This document shows, one piece after another, positions 1-11,689 of a stretch of 64,000 nt of DNA. This stretch comes from Metaphire vulgaris (taxonomy: Eukaryota; Annelida; Clitellata; Crassiclitellata; Megascolecidae): positions 10,365,950 through 10,429,949 of the forward strand of contig CM030852.1 in NCBI GenBank assembly GCA_018105865.1, written 5' to 3'. The notes beneath the pieces were generated by a model. The model was given only the letters and a program-made list of their open reading frames with translations, was not told where the DNA came from and did no database searches. A program made the position numbers and the translations under genes. How positions within the stretch are numbered: position 1 is the stretch's first letter; the number at the start of each line of letters is the position of its first letter.

Positions 1-103
1 AAATCGGCTGTCTTCTATCAACAATCTGGAGATGAAAGAGATCCTTTATTCTACATCGGTAATCAGTGATTTAACGCTGTCACCTTTCGCGGAACTTTCA
101 ACA

Positions 104-113
104 AAAAAAAAAA

Positions 114-160
<47 letters not shown>
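104..160. repeat. A-rich run and (TAA)n microsatellite
   Basis: A run of A leads into about fifteen TAA triplets. Several non-LTR retrotransposon tails in this window end in the same triplet, so it may be the tail of an otherwise unrecognised retroposon copy. The DNA to its right, 161-329, matches 28655-29040. Confidence 0.85.
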
Positions 161-161
<1 letters not shown>

Positions 162-329
162 CACAATATAACTCACCCAGTCTCATACGCCTGATAAATG
201 TCTGTTAAGACGACCGATAACAAGTAAATTGAAACGTTATAGTAAAGCGATATACAGACGTTAGAACACAACGGCATTGAAACCATTGACTCGCTGCCAA
301 ATTGTCTGGCGCCGAATAGCAATGCTCCA
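161..329. repeat. Duplicated block, left part (paralogue of 28655-29040)
   Basis: The text around GAAACGTTATAGTAAAGCG and ACACAACGGCATTGAAACC recurs almost unchanged at 28957-29030. The match resumes at about 1301-1400 (TCGCGCACCT, ATATAAATCAA) and 29049-29170. The two halves here are separated by the element at 330-1300. No coding sense was found. Confidence 0.75.
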
Positions 330-1300
330 TTAACACGTTGAACGCTAGGGACGTCAACTGACGTCCTTATTTTGGTTTCTCAGGGCGCTAGGGACGTCAT
401 ATGACGTCCTTAGTTCAATGCCAAATATCTTAGCTTATACGGATCTTGGATTCATTTTTCTGCTTCCTCTAGCTACTAGAATGAGTGACCGATCAAGACA
501 AGCAAATTTTATAGAAAATGTATGAATATTTGTCCTATAAACACCTGTTCAAAAAACCACAATATACTCATGCTCCGCCGCCTCAATAACGAAGCTCAAT
601 TCGCTCCATACTAATTACAATAGAAGTCTTGGTTTCACTTGAGATAGGTGCACCGTCTATTGCAGCAGGTGGACTAAATGACCAATCGGAAGCGCCACAT
701 TCTACTGAAGAACGTCGATTGGCCTTCTAAATGACCCACCTTCTAAAACCCACGCCTCGGCTTCAATATAAATACCCCAAATAACTTGTATCACCATAGG
801 CGTAATGCCGTCAGCGTTTTTGGACCAGATAATTGAGGTCCTTACTAAGGTCCTGGAATTTATATCGGCTATAGCGTCCACTTTGCCACAATAATTGCCA
901 TTTTTATTGCTTTGCATTCTTGACCCGTGACATTGATTGTTTTATCCAATCGCCATTGTTGAGATAACTACTAGTCCCTGACAAGGTCTACGTAGCGCGG
1001 TTATGGAGCACATTACAGACCACCTGCACTTTTTCGTATGAATTGGTGCATACCTGAGGAAAGAGAAAGTCATTCTAGTAACAGGTGGCTCTAGCCTCTA
1101 AACATTTGCATCTGTTTCAAGATATTTTCCTCTGTAGGCGTCTAACGTGATCGGGCCTTGGGAATAATCTAACGGCTGTCACTCACTTCACGCATGATCG
1201 CACGCATTTTGTATAGGAACTGGAAAGCCACGGAGGTCGTAGACTCTCGTCAATAGTATCCGCGTCTCAGTTATTTAATGGGCCGCAGTCAACGTGTTAA
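330..1300. mobile_element. piggyBac-like non-autonomous element, TTAA target site
   Basis: The element is bounded by TTAA at 330-333 and 1297-1300 and has inverted ends CACGTTGAACGC and, read on the other strand, CACGTTGACTGC. The duplicated block at 28655-29170 carries an unoccupied single TTAA at 29045-29048 at exactly the matching position, with flanks CCCAC and TAGCCTACATC. TTAA duplication is the hallmark of piggyBac transposases. The interior holds two tandem copies of a GCTAGGGACGTCA palindrome near 345-410 and a 71-codon minus-strand ORF (702-917) that I could not match to any transposase. It is probably non-autonomous. Confidence 0.8.
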
Positions 1301-1530
1301 ATACTGTAGCCTACATCTAAATACATGTACGTGGGCGGTGAATACGTACTTCTAGTCACGTATGCCAGTCGCGCACCTGAATGAGTATAAATCAATTAGG
1401 CCTATACCTGTACACCGTGTTCGAATAGAACAATAAATGCCTCTTGAACTTAGGACCTCTCGAAGGACAGAGCATTGCTGCTTGATTGTTTTAGCAGAAG
1501 ACCGATAGCCTATCATCATCGCCATCATCA

Positions 1531-1711
1531 TTAGAGGCGCGTGGCCAGCGGGGGGTCGTTGCGCCACCCCTAGACCATGACCCCGCCGGATGGCGCCTCT
1601 CCAGAGAGTTGATGGAATCTCGCTGGCCTTGGTACGGATGTGGTCAATCCATATTTTTCTGAGACGATCAGGGGAACACTTCCACAATCGGTCAGGTGGA
1701 CGACCGATGGA
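1531..1711 (-). mobile_element. Non-LTR retrotransposon 3'-end relic (RTE/CR1-type tail)
   Basis: On the minus strand the translation contains GRPPDRLWKCSPDRLRK and then WRGAIRRGHGLGVAQRPPAG. These resemble the extreme C-terminal tail of non-LTR retrotransposon polymerases (GRPP...W, then ...RRGHG...QRPAGH), which lies after the reverse transcriptase. Only the last 60 codons or so survive. It lies head-to-head with a second relic on the plus strand starting near 1800. Confidence 0.5.
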
Positions 1712-1799
1712 TAGGTCGACGTGGCAGTGGAGGGCTTGATCAACCGGAACTGTCTCTACAGATCTCGACTACGCCGCTGATGCAATCCAATTTGAAGAA

Positions 1800-2470
1800 A
1801 ATCGTGATAAATTTTAAAATACCTTGGAGACAATGGAATGTGAGGCCTCCAAATTTGGCCTTCATGCTTCATGAACGAATACAAAACTTCAATACTTTGG
1901 ATCTGGTCCGGCGGGGGACAAATCTTCATCGGTTAACCGTTTTTGTTACCTTGATTCGAATATGTGTAGTATGGCCAATTCACATGATGAGTAATATCCG
2001 TCTCATGGGCATTGCCTCATCTGTCATGCAACGCCTTGACCGAATATTAAAGCAGCAACGTCGGCTGAGCCTGCAAACTAAATTTCGGATGCACGCATGT
2101 CTTGTAGGCCTACTCTCTCAACACTCTTATATGGAAGTGATACCTGGACTACCCTATGTCAGGAGTGGAAAGACTTGAAGCTTTTCAAACCAAGGCTCAA
2201 CGTAAAATCTTTAATTAATATTAGATGATTTGACTTCATACGCAACGATGAAGTATAGGTCTATACATGCGCTCTGGACTAGAGACTGTAAAAGCCATTG
2301 TTCGTCGTCGACGTCTCGGCCTCTTTGGGCACGTCGCAAGACTTCCACCAGCAGTACCTGCCTCAGCTGCACTTCACCTAGCAACGCAACTTCGAGACAG
2401 AGACATTAGCATTACAGGATGGAATCGACACGAGGCAAACCACTAATCACTCGGCTTCACCAAATCCAAG
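1800..2470 (+). mobile_element. Degraded non-LTR retrotransposon, C-terminal half
   Basis: The plus-strand ORF ending at 2178 contains SVMQRLDRILKQQRRLSLQT followed by KFRMHACLV, the pattern seen after the reverse transcriptase palm in many non-LTR elements (a helical stretch, then K.RL...V). Downstream, in another frame at about 2300-2360, is AIVRRRRLGLFGHVARLPP, the conserved RRL...GHV.R tail. The frame changes and stops show it is dead. The clade cannot be fixed by eye. Confidence 0.55.
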
Positions 2471-2865
2471 ACGACTGTTGATAATTATCAGTGTCTTAAG
2501 CCTTCCAATGTACGCAGAACACTGTTGTGGCATACAATCGCAACGACCGAAAGGCTATGCGCTTAAATAAAACTACTACAATATAGTAGGCATATGTCAG
2601 GCCTACAATAAATATAATTTTTAAAATTGAATATTTATTTTTACTAGTGTTTTTCATTATTATCACAATGGGTCCCGTAACTCCCGTTTTACCCGGGCAC
2701 AGTGATAATCATGTATCCCGCGTCTTCAGGTCAAAGCTTAAATCCTTCCTTTTTCTAAAATCATTCCCTCCATAGCTGTAACAACCTAGCATCACTGCCC
2801 TTTGGATGTTGACTAATGTCTGGCTGATCATATATCTTTCCCATAGCTAATTTATGAAAGGCTGA

Positions 2866-2942
2866 GCGCCTAAGAATAAGCAGCTACTGTTGTGTTGCTT
2901 TAAAGGGCGCTATAGAAATCCACGAGATTTTACTTTACTTTC

Positions 2943-2998
<56 letters not shown>

Positions 2999-3010
2999 AT
3001 TATAATTATA
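2866..3010 (+). repeat. Retroposon tail-like repeat followed by (CA)n and (TA)n
   Basis: GCGCCTAAGAATAAGCAGCT, TGTGTTGCTTTAAAGG and ATAGAAATCCACGAGATTTT are shared with 53308-53372 on the same strand and with 29309-29372 and 32309-32372 on the opposite strand. This makes four copies of one short interspersed tail. The copy here ends in a CA repeat at 2946-2982 followed by TA repeats. The repeat probably represents the 3' ends of truncated retroposons. Confidence 0.65.
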
Positions 3011-3028
3011 TATAGGCCCATATACTGT

Positions 3029-3246
3029 GCCCGGACAAAACGGGACACTTTGTGATAAAATACCCTCCATTGGCTTCAACACATGCAGTGAATTTTTGTC
3101 GATGAAGTCAGTGCAGTTCTCACAAAGCCATTCTTATGTGACAATCGCTCCGTGAACTGGTGCGCCATCTTGCTGAAATACGAAGTCGTTTCCCGGAAAT
3201 TTTTAACAATCCTCCACCAATTTCGGAAAAAGCGTATTCAGGTAAT
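3029..3246 (-). mobile_element. Mariner/Tc1-type transposase fragment
   Basis: The minus strand encodes FQQDGAPVH near 3150-3176, the motif carrying the second catalytic Asp of mariner-family DDE transposases. It is followed by a WL..N..DFI-like stretch. A stop interrupts it and no inverted ends were located. The same motif is repeated in the relic at 13437-13475. Confidence 0.7.
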
Positions 3247-3619
3247 AGGTAGTGATGGGCACTAGTTTAGCTAAAAAGTTTGAAACTTTTGTCAAACTAC
3301 AATTTTTTAGTTAAAGTCAAAGTTTGACTACAAAAAAAGAGTTTAGTTAAAATCATAGTTTACAGCTAATAACCAAAAACTAATTGAATTTGAAATCATA
3401 AAATGTACTGTATCTTCTCAAGATAAAAACATTCAAACAAAAAACAATGTTCAAATGTACAGCCATTCTGTCCTGAAAATTACTTCAATATAAATAAAAA
3501 TTTAATGTTCCTTGAAAAATCAATCTTACATATGAACAAGTTAAAAGCACTAATAGAGACATGTAGTGTTAAGTTTATGCAAAGATGATCTTAATCATCA
3601 TTCATAACTAATACAGTTA

Positions 3620-4049
3620 GGGTCCATCCATATAGTACGTACGCAAAAAAGTCATATTTTCGACCCCCCTGTTCCACACCGTACATTTTGGTTAACCCCT
3701 ATGCGTACGTACAAATTAGCCAAAACACCCCCACTGTGAAAATTAATTTTTAGCCATAGCCAAAAAGCATTTGTTTACTATTAAATTAAAGGTTTTTAAT
3801 ATTTAAGTAACCGTGGGAACAATAGTTGCGACCCTTTGTTTGACCGTAAGTAATTGTGTTCAAATCAAATGTTTGTGTGAATATATGTCAATATGTCAAC
3901 TTATACCAGCCTTTTATCTATTTATAAATTTGAATGTGCGTACATACAAATTCAGTCGTGACCCCCTCCCCGGTACGCTTCCGTACGCAAAATCGCCTAA
4001 ATCTCAAACCCCCTTCCCCTCGGTGCGTATATACTATATGGACGGCCCC
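3620..4049. mobile_element. MITE with GGGNCCNTCC inverted ends, TTA target duplication
   Basis: Ends GGGTCCATCCATATAGTA and, on the other strand, GGGGCCGTCCATATAGTA form long inverted repeats. TTA flanks it at 3617-3619 and 4050-4052. The duplicated block keeps the empty site with one TTA at 14679-14681. The insertion therefore followed the zinc-finger duplication (or the element was precisely lost from copy 2). The 98-codon ORF inside is not credible as a gene. Related ends occur at 5972, 20232, 35533 and 52877. Confidence 0.85.
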
Positions 4050-4207
4050 TTATCATCCATATCAGCAAATATAAAAAGATATTTCATTTTCCTTAGTATT
4101 CTACCATGAAAACGTTTAACAGTATCCATGAAGTCAAAATCATATCTTCAGCCTCCTTTGAAACTTGTGGAAATATAATATCAACCGACTCCTTTCTCTG
4201 AAATAGG

Positions 4208-5860
4208 CTATTGTATATTGCCATACCATCTGAGACTGTTCTTTCTTAATACATCTGTTACAGTCTCTATTTCAGACCGTTTACTCTGATCACCAATGTA
4301 ATATGCCTCTGCCAATTGTTTGTCTGAAAGAATTCGACGACAATGACGATGAAAAATGAAATCATCTGAAAACTCAATCTCATCCATGTGACGAGAACAG
4401 TGCATGATAAAATGGGTTTCATCTGCAAACATTTCATCACAAAATACACATCCAAATGGCTTAACAGCAAAAGGAATTTTCTCTTGGTTTTTTCTCAAAA
4501 TCCTTTCTCCACTATGAATTCTTTCATGAACTTTGAGATCGCCAGGTCGCTTGTATGATTTTCCGCATGTTTGACAAAGAAATGGCTTTTCTCCAGTATG
4601 TACTAGGCTGTGAGTCTTAAGACGGCTTGCTTGACTGAATGCTTTCGGACATTGTTTACAAACATACGGCAATCCAGAATGAAATTTTTCATGAACTTTA
4701 AGACTGCTTAAAGCACTGAATAATTTTGAGCATGTGAGGCAGGCATACTGCTTTTCACCGGTATGAATAAGCTCATGTTTCTTAATATCGTCTAATCCGT
4801 TGAATGCCTTCTTACATACTTTACAAACATATGGCTTCTCTCCAGTATGAGTCGTAGTATGCACTTGCAGAACCTTTCTTGAATTGAATGTCATTTTGCA
4901 CACTTCAAAAAGATACGGTTTTTGTTCTGTGTGAATTCTCTCATGAGTCTTAAGCTTCCCAGATCCAGTGAATGATTTTGTGCATATTTTACAAAAGTAC
5001 GGCTTTTCTCCGGTATGAATTCTCTCATGAACTTGAAGAGCTCCTAATCGACTGAATGCCTTCCTGCATATTTTACAGACATACGGCTTTTCTCCGGTAT
5101 GAACTCTTTCATGAATTCTACGACCATGAAAGGTATAGAATGTTTTTTGGCACGTTTTGCAAACATACGGCTTTTCTCCACTATGACAACGTTCATGAAG
5201 TTTAAGACTTTCCATATGACGGAATAATTTCATACAAATTTTACAAATGTACGGTTTTTCTCCTGTATGAATTCGTTCATGAAGTTTAAGACTTCCCAAA
5301 CGACTGAATGATTTCATACAAGTTATACAAATGTACGGCTTCTCTGATGAATGAATTCGGCAATGAACTTTAAGCTTGCTTTTCTCACAAAATGCCCTCC
5401 GGCATATTTCACAAACATATAGCTTTTCTCCAATATGAATCATCTCATGACCTTTAAGAGTGCCTGAATGCCTGAATGCCTTCCCGCATGCATCACAAAT
5501 ATATGGCTTTTCTCCTGTATGTATTCTCTCATGAATTTTAACTTGGCCTAATGAACTAAATGCTTTAGAGCATATCTTACAACTATATGGCTTTTCTCCT
5601 GTATGAATTCTCTTGTGAAGTTTAAGATTGCCCAACTGACTAAATACCTTCCTACATATATCACAATTATATGGCTTTTCTCCTGTATGTATTCTCTCAT
5701 GAGTTTTCAGAATGCTCACTGTACAAAATGCCATTTTGCATATTTTACAAACATAAGGTTTTTCTCCAGTATGAAATCTTTCATGAATTTTAAGTGCACT
5801 GATGTAAGTGTATGCTTTTCCACATGTATTACAATTATGCAACTTAAGTGTGCTCTGCAT
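4208..5860 (-). CDS. C2H2 zinc-finger protein, 17 fingers (copy 1)
   Basis: A 550-residue protein, probably a nuclear DNA-binding regulator. Sixteen near-contiguous C2H2 fingers run from residue 9 to 449 with Kruppel-type TGEKPY linkers. A separate seventeenth finger lies at about 470-495 (CVFCDEMF...HCSRH), followed by a 55-residue tail without a recognised effector domain. Finger 12 (311-338) has Phe in place of the first Cys, so it should not bind zinc; copy 2 keeps that Cys. The ATG is preceded three codons earlier by an in-frame TAG, and a splice acceptor (TTTGTTTTCAG) lies just upstream at 5914/5915, so the gene has a 5' non-coding or separate first exon. The target DNA is unknown. The duplicate is at 14837-16495. 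Confidence 0.93.
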   Translation of the reverse strand: MQSTLKLHNCNTCGKAYTYISALKIHERFHTGEKPYVCKICKMAFCTVSILKTHERIHTGEKPYNCDICRKVFSQLGNLKLHKRIHTGEKPYSCKICSKAFSSLGQVKIHERIHTGEKPYICDACGKAFRHSGTLKGHEMIHIGEKLYVCEICRRAFCEKSKLKVHCRIHSSEKPYICITCMKSFSRLGSLKLHERIHTGEKPYICKICMKLFRHMESLKLHERCHSGEKPYVCKTCQKTFYTFHGRRIHERVHTGEKPYVCKICRKAFSRLGALQVHERIHTGEKPYFCKICTKSFTGSGKLKTHERIHTEQKPYLFEVCKMTFNSRKVLQVHTTTHTGEKPYVCKVCKKAFNGLDDIKKHELIHTGEKQYACLTCSKLFSALSSLKVHEKFHSGLPYVCKQCPKAFSQASRLKTHSLVHTGEKPFLCQTCGKSYKRPGDLKVHERIHSGERILRKNQEKIPFAVKPFGCVFCDEMFADETHFIMHCSRHMDEIEFSDDFIFHRHCRRILSDKQLAEAYYIGDQSKRSEIETVTDVLRKNSLRWYGNIQ

Positions 5861-5971
5861 GTTTCTCTATAAAATGGAAAATCTTCAACCACTTGCACAG
5901 ATGAAGTCAATTTCCTGAAAACAAAGTACCCAAAGTAACATAAATTGTCTGAACAAAACCAAATGATAGAA

Positions 5972-6364
5972 GGGGCTGTCCATTAATTACGTCAACAATT
6001 TAGGGGAGGGGGTTTGAAAAAGTTTGACAGTTGTTGACAGGGGGAGGGCAGTCAAGAGAAGTTGACGTCAACAATTTCGCTTTTTACAAATAATCAAAAC
6101 CTAGGAAATTTCATGGAATACTACTTACTATAATGGATAAAAGCATGGCAAAAAGGTCATAACCATCACATTTTGACACTCAACGAGCAAAAAACGGAAA
6201 AAATGGTCATCATGGCAAAAAATATTAACCTTGTTATTGGGACCTGTCATTGATCTGGGAAGGGTCAAAAGTTTTTGACGTAATTATGGGGTTAACTGAA
6301 AGTTGACAGTTGTTGACAAAAGGGGAGGGGGCCAAAATTGTTTACATAATTAATGGACAGCCCC
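5972..6364. mobile_element. MITE with GGGGCTGTCC ends, GAA target duplication
   Basis: The inverted ends GGGGCTGTCCATTAATTACG and GGACAGCCCC are flanked by GAA at 5969-5971 and 6365-6367. The duplicate block at 16591-16600 is uninterrupted (GATACAAAA). It lies just upstream of the zinc-finger 5' splice region. Internally it has further GTTGACAGTTGTTGACA repeats. The 3-bp target duplication matches the related element at 3620. The superfamily was not determined. Confidence 0.8.
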
Positions 6365-6640
6365 GAAAATATAAAAGCCAGTACGTAGCATTCAATACAA
6401 AATCAAGCCAAAAATTGGAGAAAAGTAAATTAAAACAAAAAATCATCTACCACCTGATCAAAGGTTGAAGGCCTCCAAAATAGCATGTAGAATTCAATTG
6501 CCAATATTTGATCTAACAAATTCAAGCACGTCTTTGTCAATACAAACTTCATAACTGCCTTCATATTCAATCAAACTTTCCAGCATGTCATGTGTCATTT
6601 CATCCAATAAGATCACTATTACTGAGACTGCTGACAAAGA

Positions 6641-7500
6641 ATGCTGCACATTTTAAACAGTGCCGGATGTACATATCAGTTACATAAGTTACAGCTTAGG
6701 GTCTCACAATCTGTCGGGGCCTCAATCTGCCAGGGTCTCAAAAATTCCTATCAAGAATATTTATCATTATTTTTTTCCTTTTTTCCATTTGTTTTTAATC
6801 TTTCTATTTTCCATTTACCTAGTTTTGCAAGTGAACTTCTATAATAGAAGCCGGTCTGTTTTAAGTCATTTTGGACAATAGGGTCCATTTATGATTTATC
6901 AACTTCTAGAGACTAAATCTAAGTACATCGATATCATGTCATTTTATTGTTTCACATTTCTTAATTATTTCATTAATTAGGGTCAAATTTTGCTTGGTTA
7001 CTTAAATTTACTCTCGGTTTGTACATGCATCTGTTTTTTAAGTTGAGTTGAAATAAATCATCTTCAATAAGCAATGATTTTGCTTTTGGAAAATCAAGAA
7101 ACTTTTACCATTGTTCCGATTTCGTAAATGCTTTGACTGTTATTTCTTTAAAAAAATCCATAAAATTATTTAAAAGGCATATATATTTTACATGTATTAT
7201 TAAATTTAAAAATTTTTTGTGACAGCTAATGTAATTTATAACAGAAGTGGGCCTCAGGACTATGTATAGCTTAGGGCATCATTAAGTCTAAGTCCTGCAT
7301 GATTTTAACTGCTGTAATTTGTGCTGTTGTAAGATATGTTTAGTATTGTTTGCAAATATAGATATCTAGCAGTTACTGCTGACATTATGGGAGTTCGCAA
7401 TGTCAAAACAAGATTACACACCACGTTAACATGATTCAGTTGGTTCAAGTAGAGAATTTTCAAAAGTTGAATTGCAAAAGTCAGAGGTATCATAAGGTAT
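6641..7500. other. Flank shared by both zinc-finger copies, no gene seen
   Basis: AT-rich sequence with a counterpart in copy 2 (about 16880-17655). Short ORFs here are not conserved in frame between the copies. The stretch about 6940-7080 has no match in copy 2 and may be a small deletion there or insertion here. Confidence 0.6.
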
Positions 7501-7507
7501 GGATTGC

Positions 7508-7829
<322 letters not shown>

Positions 7830-8029
7830 TAAAAAGAGGAATTAAAGTACAGTAATGACTAGCTTGCAGCTGATCTGATATGGCGTACTTGCTCAGTGAT
7901 CAATTGCTAATCCTAAATTTACTGAAACAATAATAAAATACTATATTAGGATCAAATGAAGGCTGAAAGAACATACCATATATATTCGCATATAAGGCTA
8001 AATATTTTTGCCTCAAGATTCACTTTAAA

Positions 8030-8520
8030 ACCTGGAGTAAACTTATCTGCGATTCAATGCAATTTTTCAAATAATATTTACAAAGAAACACATTGCTTAA
8101 TGCATTACAATGTTAAGTGAGGCTGTGTCCATTTAAAGATTCATTCATTCATTCATTCATTCATGCATTCGTTCATCTCCATGGGCACAATACCCGCTAG
8201 TGTCTGTTGCAATTAGAGTTCACCACCTCCATTCGTCTCTGTCTTGTGTGGCCTTGAAATATTTACATACAGGCATGTATGTTCATGTTCAATTGTTCAT
8301 GTTGCACTATTCTTTAATATTGTCTATCCATTCTTTTTGTGGTCTTCCTCTGATGTTTTCACCTTCCATTACTCCAAGAATGATCCTTTTTATCAGTCTT
8401 GCGTCACTCAATGCACTCATTCTTTAAATATTATAGCCAAATTGTGAGCTTCATTTCAATGACTGTTTAGATTATCTCTTTCTTTTTGCTCATTCTTTGT
8501 ATTTAAAGATGCGTCCATCA
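8030..8520 (-). other. Possible non-LTR retrotransposon scrap; otherwise no gene
   Basis: At about 8200-8260 the minus strand reads HKTETNGG and similar in shifted frames. This loosely resembles the TQDRDEWR tail of RTE-like elements, with (ATTC)n at 8146-8165 beside it. The resemblance is weak and rests on frameshifts. Confidence 0.25.
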
Positions 8521-8779
8521 AAAGACGACGGGCGCCTGACTCCTCTTTTCTCAACTGGTCATCATCACAAAATGGAAATTTCCTTTTGTCTAATACACAA
8601 TGATATGCCAGCAGAACTTTTGCTTATGCTCATACTGAGCACGACCAACTTCAACACTGGTTGGTCATCGAAAGTCCTGTGCTACGACCAAGATTCATGG
8701 CAGGCAATCATGTCGTTCAATGCAGTCTGGTCTAATCAACAATAAATCAGCCTGAGACCCAAATGAATCTTCACAAGCA

Positions 8780-9180
8780 AAGCTGTCTTTGGCCTGCTGC
8801 ACAATGCATTATGGGTTATCCGCTTGTTGGTCATCTGTGATTGGCAGTGGAAATTGTAGGAAATATGCTCTATTGCCATGTCTGGTGTTCCTCGATCTCC
8901 TTGCACGCCAAAATTCGATTATACAAAGCATACATTTTACCACTGCTTCTCTATTGATGCGAGACATGGACTACAAGGATACAGATGCCTTCAACCAGTG
9001 GTGTTTACGAAAAATCTTACATGTATTTATATGCTGGAATATCTCGTAGGCCATTCAGGTAGCTATATCTAACGCCCAGGTCTGCTCTGACATGGCTTGG
9101 GAAATATCTCTTCCTCGGTCAAATGAAGGAGCCTGCAATATTTTGGGCATAATTCTGCCATAACCAGTGGAAAGTCCGGA
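8780..9180 (+). mobile_element. Degraded non-LTR retrotransposon C-terminus
   Basis: The plus strand encodes DTDAFNQWCLRKILHVFI near 8967-9030. This fits the LDAF..WCLRRIL segment after the reverse transcriptase domain of non-LTR elements. Further frames downstream suggest the GH tail. A short (CA)n run follows at 9199-9220. It is not functional. Confidence 0.5.
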
Positions 9181-9599
9181 TAAGAAAGGAGGAGACACAA
9201 ACACACACACACACACACCGATAGACATTCATCACCTTTGATACGGACGTGTCTTTAAACAAACACGACATACACAAACATATTTTGGGCACCTGAAAGC
9301 TAATGGCTTATTTCACAAAAGCAAATCCAACCCTATTTACAATTTGAGCATTTCACCACTTGAGAGCAGAATTCTATAAAAAGATGTTTGATTTAAATCT
9401 TCACTTATGCTGAGTACTGATGCATATACATTTGGTTGAAGATGATGGCTCAGATGATGGATTGACTTTTCTTTGAGGATGTGCTAGATATCGAGAGTCA
9501 ACACAGAGTTTGAATTCAGCAATGTTTCGTTTTCTACCAGTTGTCAAGAACAAGTTGGCAATCAGTTGTATTTGTCAGTCACAATATAGAAACAGATCC

Positions 9600-11456
9600 T
9601 GAAGATCTTCATGTTTTCAGAGGATTACCAACGGAAATCTACGAGTTTTCACATCTTTATCCGAAGATGCAATTAGAAAGATGATACTTGAATTGAAAAT
9701 GGCGACATCTAACTTAGACCCAATTCCTGGTTTCCTTCTACGAGAACTCATCGATCCTTTACTTCGTTTTATAACTTTCATGATAAATACCTCTCTCGAA
9801 CACGGGATTTTTCCGAGCTCTGAGAAAAACTCGATTGTGATTCCGAAGCTCAAAAAACATAATCTAGATCCTTATGAAATGAAAAACTATCGACCTATAT
9901 CGAATTTGTCTTTCATCTCCAAACTGACTGAGCGCATAGTATCCGAGCAGCTGAAGCATTATCTTCAGACAAACAACTTGTTTCCGAGGTTTCAGTCAGC
10001 ATATAGAGGATTCCATTCCACCGAGACGGCGCTACTACACATACTGTCTGACATCCTGGAAGCAGCTGATGTAGAGAAAGTAACCACTATGCTACTTCTT
10101 GATCTATTGGCTGCATTCGATTGCGTTGAACACGATCTTCTTTTAAAAAGGTTCGATAAACGGTTCAGTCTGAGAGATGACGTTCTTCATTGGATTAAAT
10201 CATACCTGACGGAACGTACCTCAAGAGTGGTCTTTGGTGGAAACACCTCGCAACCCTGGATGGTTCACTGGGGTGTACCTCAAGGGTCTATTCTAGGGCC
10301 TCTGTTGTTTGTTCTGTTTCTAAGTGATCTTGAAGACATGCTGTTGAAACATCAGCTGAAGAAAGTGCGTGAAATGCAGTGGCGGCTCTAGGATTTGGCA
10401 AGTGGGGGGCCGTTGGGGGGGCAACTTCTAATCATGGGGGCCTACCATTTGTTGTTTAATGTATGTAGCATTAAGTATAGGGTCCCAACTGGGGGGGGCC
10501 ACTGGGGGGGCCAGGCAGTCAATAGGGGGCACGGGCCCCCCTACCCCCCCGGTGGAGCCGCCACTGCATGTATGCAGATGATATACAACTATATGGAAGT
10601 CATTTTTTCCCATGAATCTGAGGAGATAAAACAGACATTATTTGACTGTATCTGCGAAATTGAACGATGGCTGGAACTCAATGGTCTCAAACTCAATCTT
10701 TCGAAGTCTGAAATTATCTGTCTGGGGAGGAAGACTAAACTGGATCATGTTGACTTCACGATGATTACCATCATGGATGTGGAAATTCATCGTTCAAATG
10801 TTGTTCGTAATCTTGGAGTACTACTTGACGAACATTTAACTTTCACGCAGCATGTATCTAAATTAGTTGCTAATAGCTGGTACGAACTCAAGCAACTTCG
10901 ATTAGTCATCGACTCTCTTCCTCCAGAAGTTTCAAAGACGCTTGTCCAAGCAATGATCAGTACGAAAATTGACTACTGTAACAGCCTTCTCGCAAAAACA
11001 CCTGAAACCCTGATTCACCGTCTTCAAAGTGTTCGAAACGCTACTGCTCGTCTCATCACTCACACTCGACGACGAGAGCACATAAAGCCAATACTGAAGG
11101 AACTTCACTGGCTTCCTGTTAGATCTTGAATCGATTTCAAGACCATATCTCTCGTAGATAAATGTATACGCAGAGGAGCACCAGACTACCTCGTTGACGT
11201 CAATAAGCTAGTCCGTAATGAAGACAGGCCATTTGGGCTTAGATCGAATGACACTAAATCACTTGTCACTCCTCGAACTCGCAGCGTGTTAGAAGATCGT
11301 TCCTTCGTGTTCAAGGTCCGAAGCTATGGAACACCCTTCCACCAGACATCCGTGATACCACAAGCACAAGACTATCCTTCCTTGCTAGACTAAAGACTTG
11401 GTTTTTCATTAGCAGTGGCACTTTTGACTAAAAGCGCCTTGGACATAAATAAACTT

Positions 11457-11499
<43 letters not shown>

Positions 11500-11503
11500 A
11501 CAA
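9600..11503 (+). mobile_element. L2/CR1-like non-LTR retrotransposon, broken
   Basis: The reverse transcriptase is spread over two frames. In order it shows NYRPISNLSFISKLTERIV, LLLDLLAAFDCVEHDLL, GVPQGSILGPLLF, then YADDIQLY at about 10573-10596 after an inserted MITE. Next come LNLSKSEIICLG, KIDYCNSLLA and HWLPV. The frame shifts just after YADD, and a stop at 11127 breaks the tail, which continues in frame shifts to 11440. It ends in GCGCCTTGGACATAAAT and an (ATC)n tail at 11455-11500, as is usual for L2-like elements. It is 5'-truncated, lacking any endonuclease, and is dead. Confidence 0.9.
10377..10566. mobile_element. 190-bp hAT-type MITE inside the L2-like element
   Basis: Perfect inverted ends CAGTGGCGGCTC and GAGCCGCCACTG. 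It splits the reverse transcriptase gene immediately before the YADD codons. A near-identical sister with an exact 8-bp target duplication is at 59279-59468. No clean duplication is visible here. The reading frame that runs through it is accidental. Confidence 0.85.
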
Positions 11504-11689
11504 CAACAACATTTTCAAACAGGTCTATCCAGAATTCATAATTATGTTTTAAATATTTAATCAATCAATCAATTACTATCATAATGCTTATGGTCTCACC
11601 CGATGGCACACAAAATCCAATCCGAATAATGGCCAGTTCAAGCAAATAGGTCAGTCAGATTGATCAGCAGGGCAGCAATTTAAATTAGA

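Noticed and set aside
702..917. 71-codon minus-strand ORF as a gene
   Set aside because: It lies inside the piggyBac-like element, has no recognisable domain and no conserved counterpart in the window.
4267..5910. Alternate-frame ORFs over the zinc-finger genes
   Set aside because: Shadows of the finger repeats; the same shadows recur over 14896-16677.
10395..10613. ORFs running through the 190-bp MITE
   Set aside because: They read across the inserted element and its junctions; the true reverse transcriptase frame resumes at the YADD codons.
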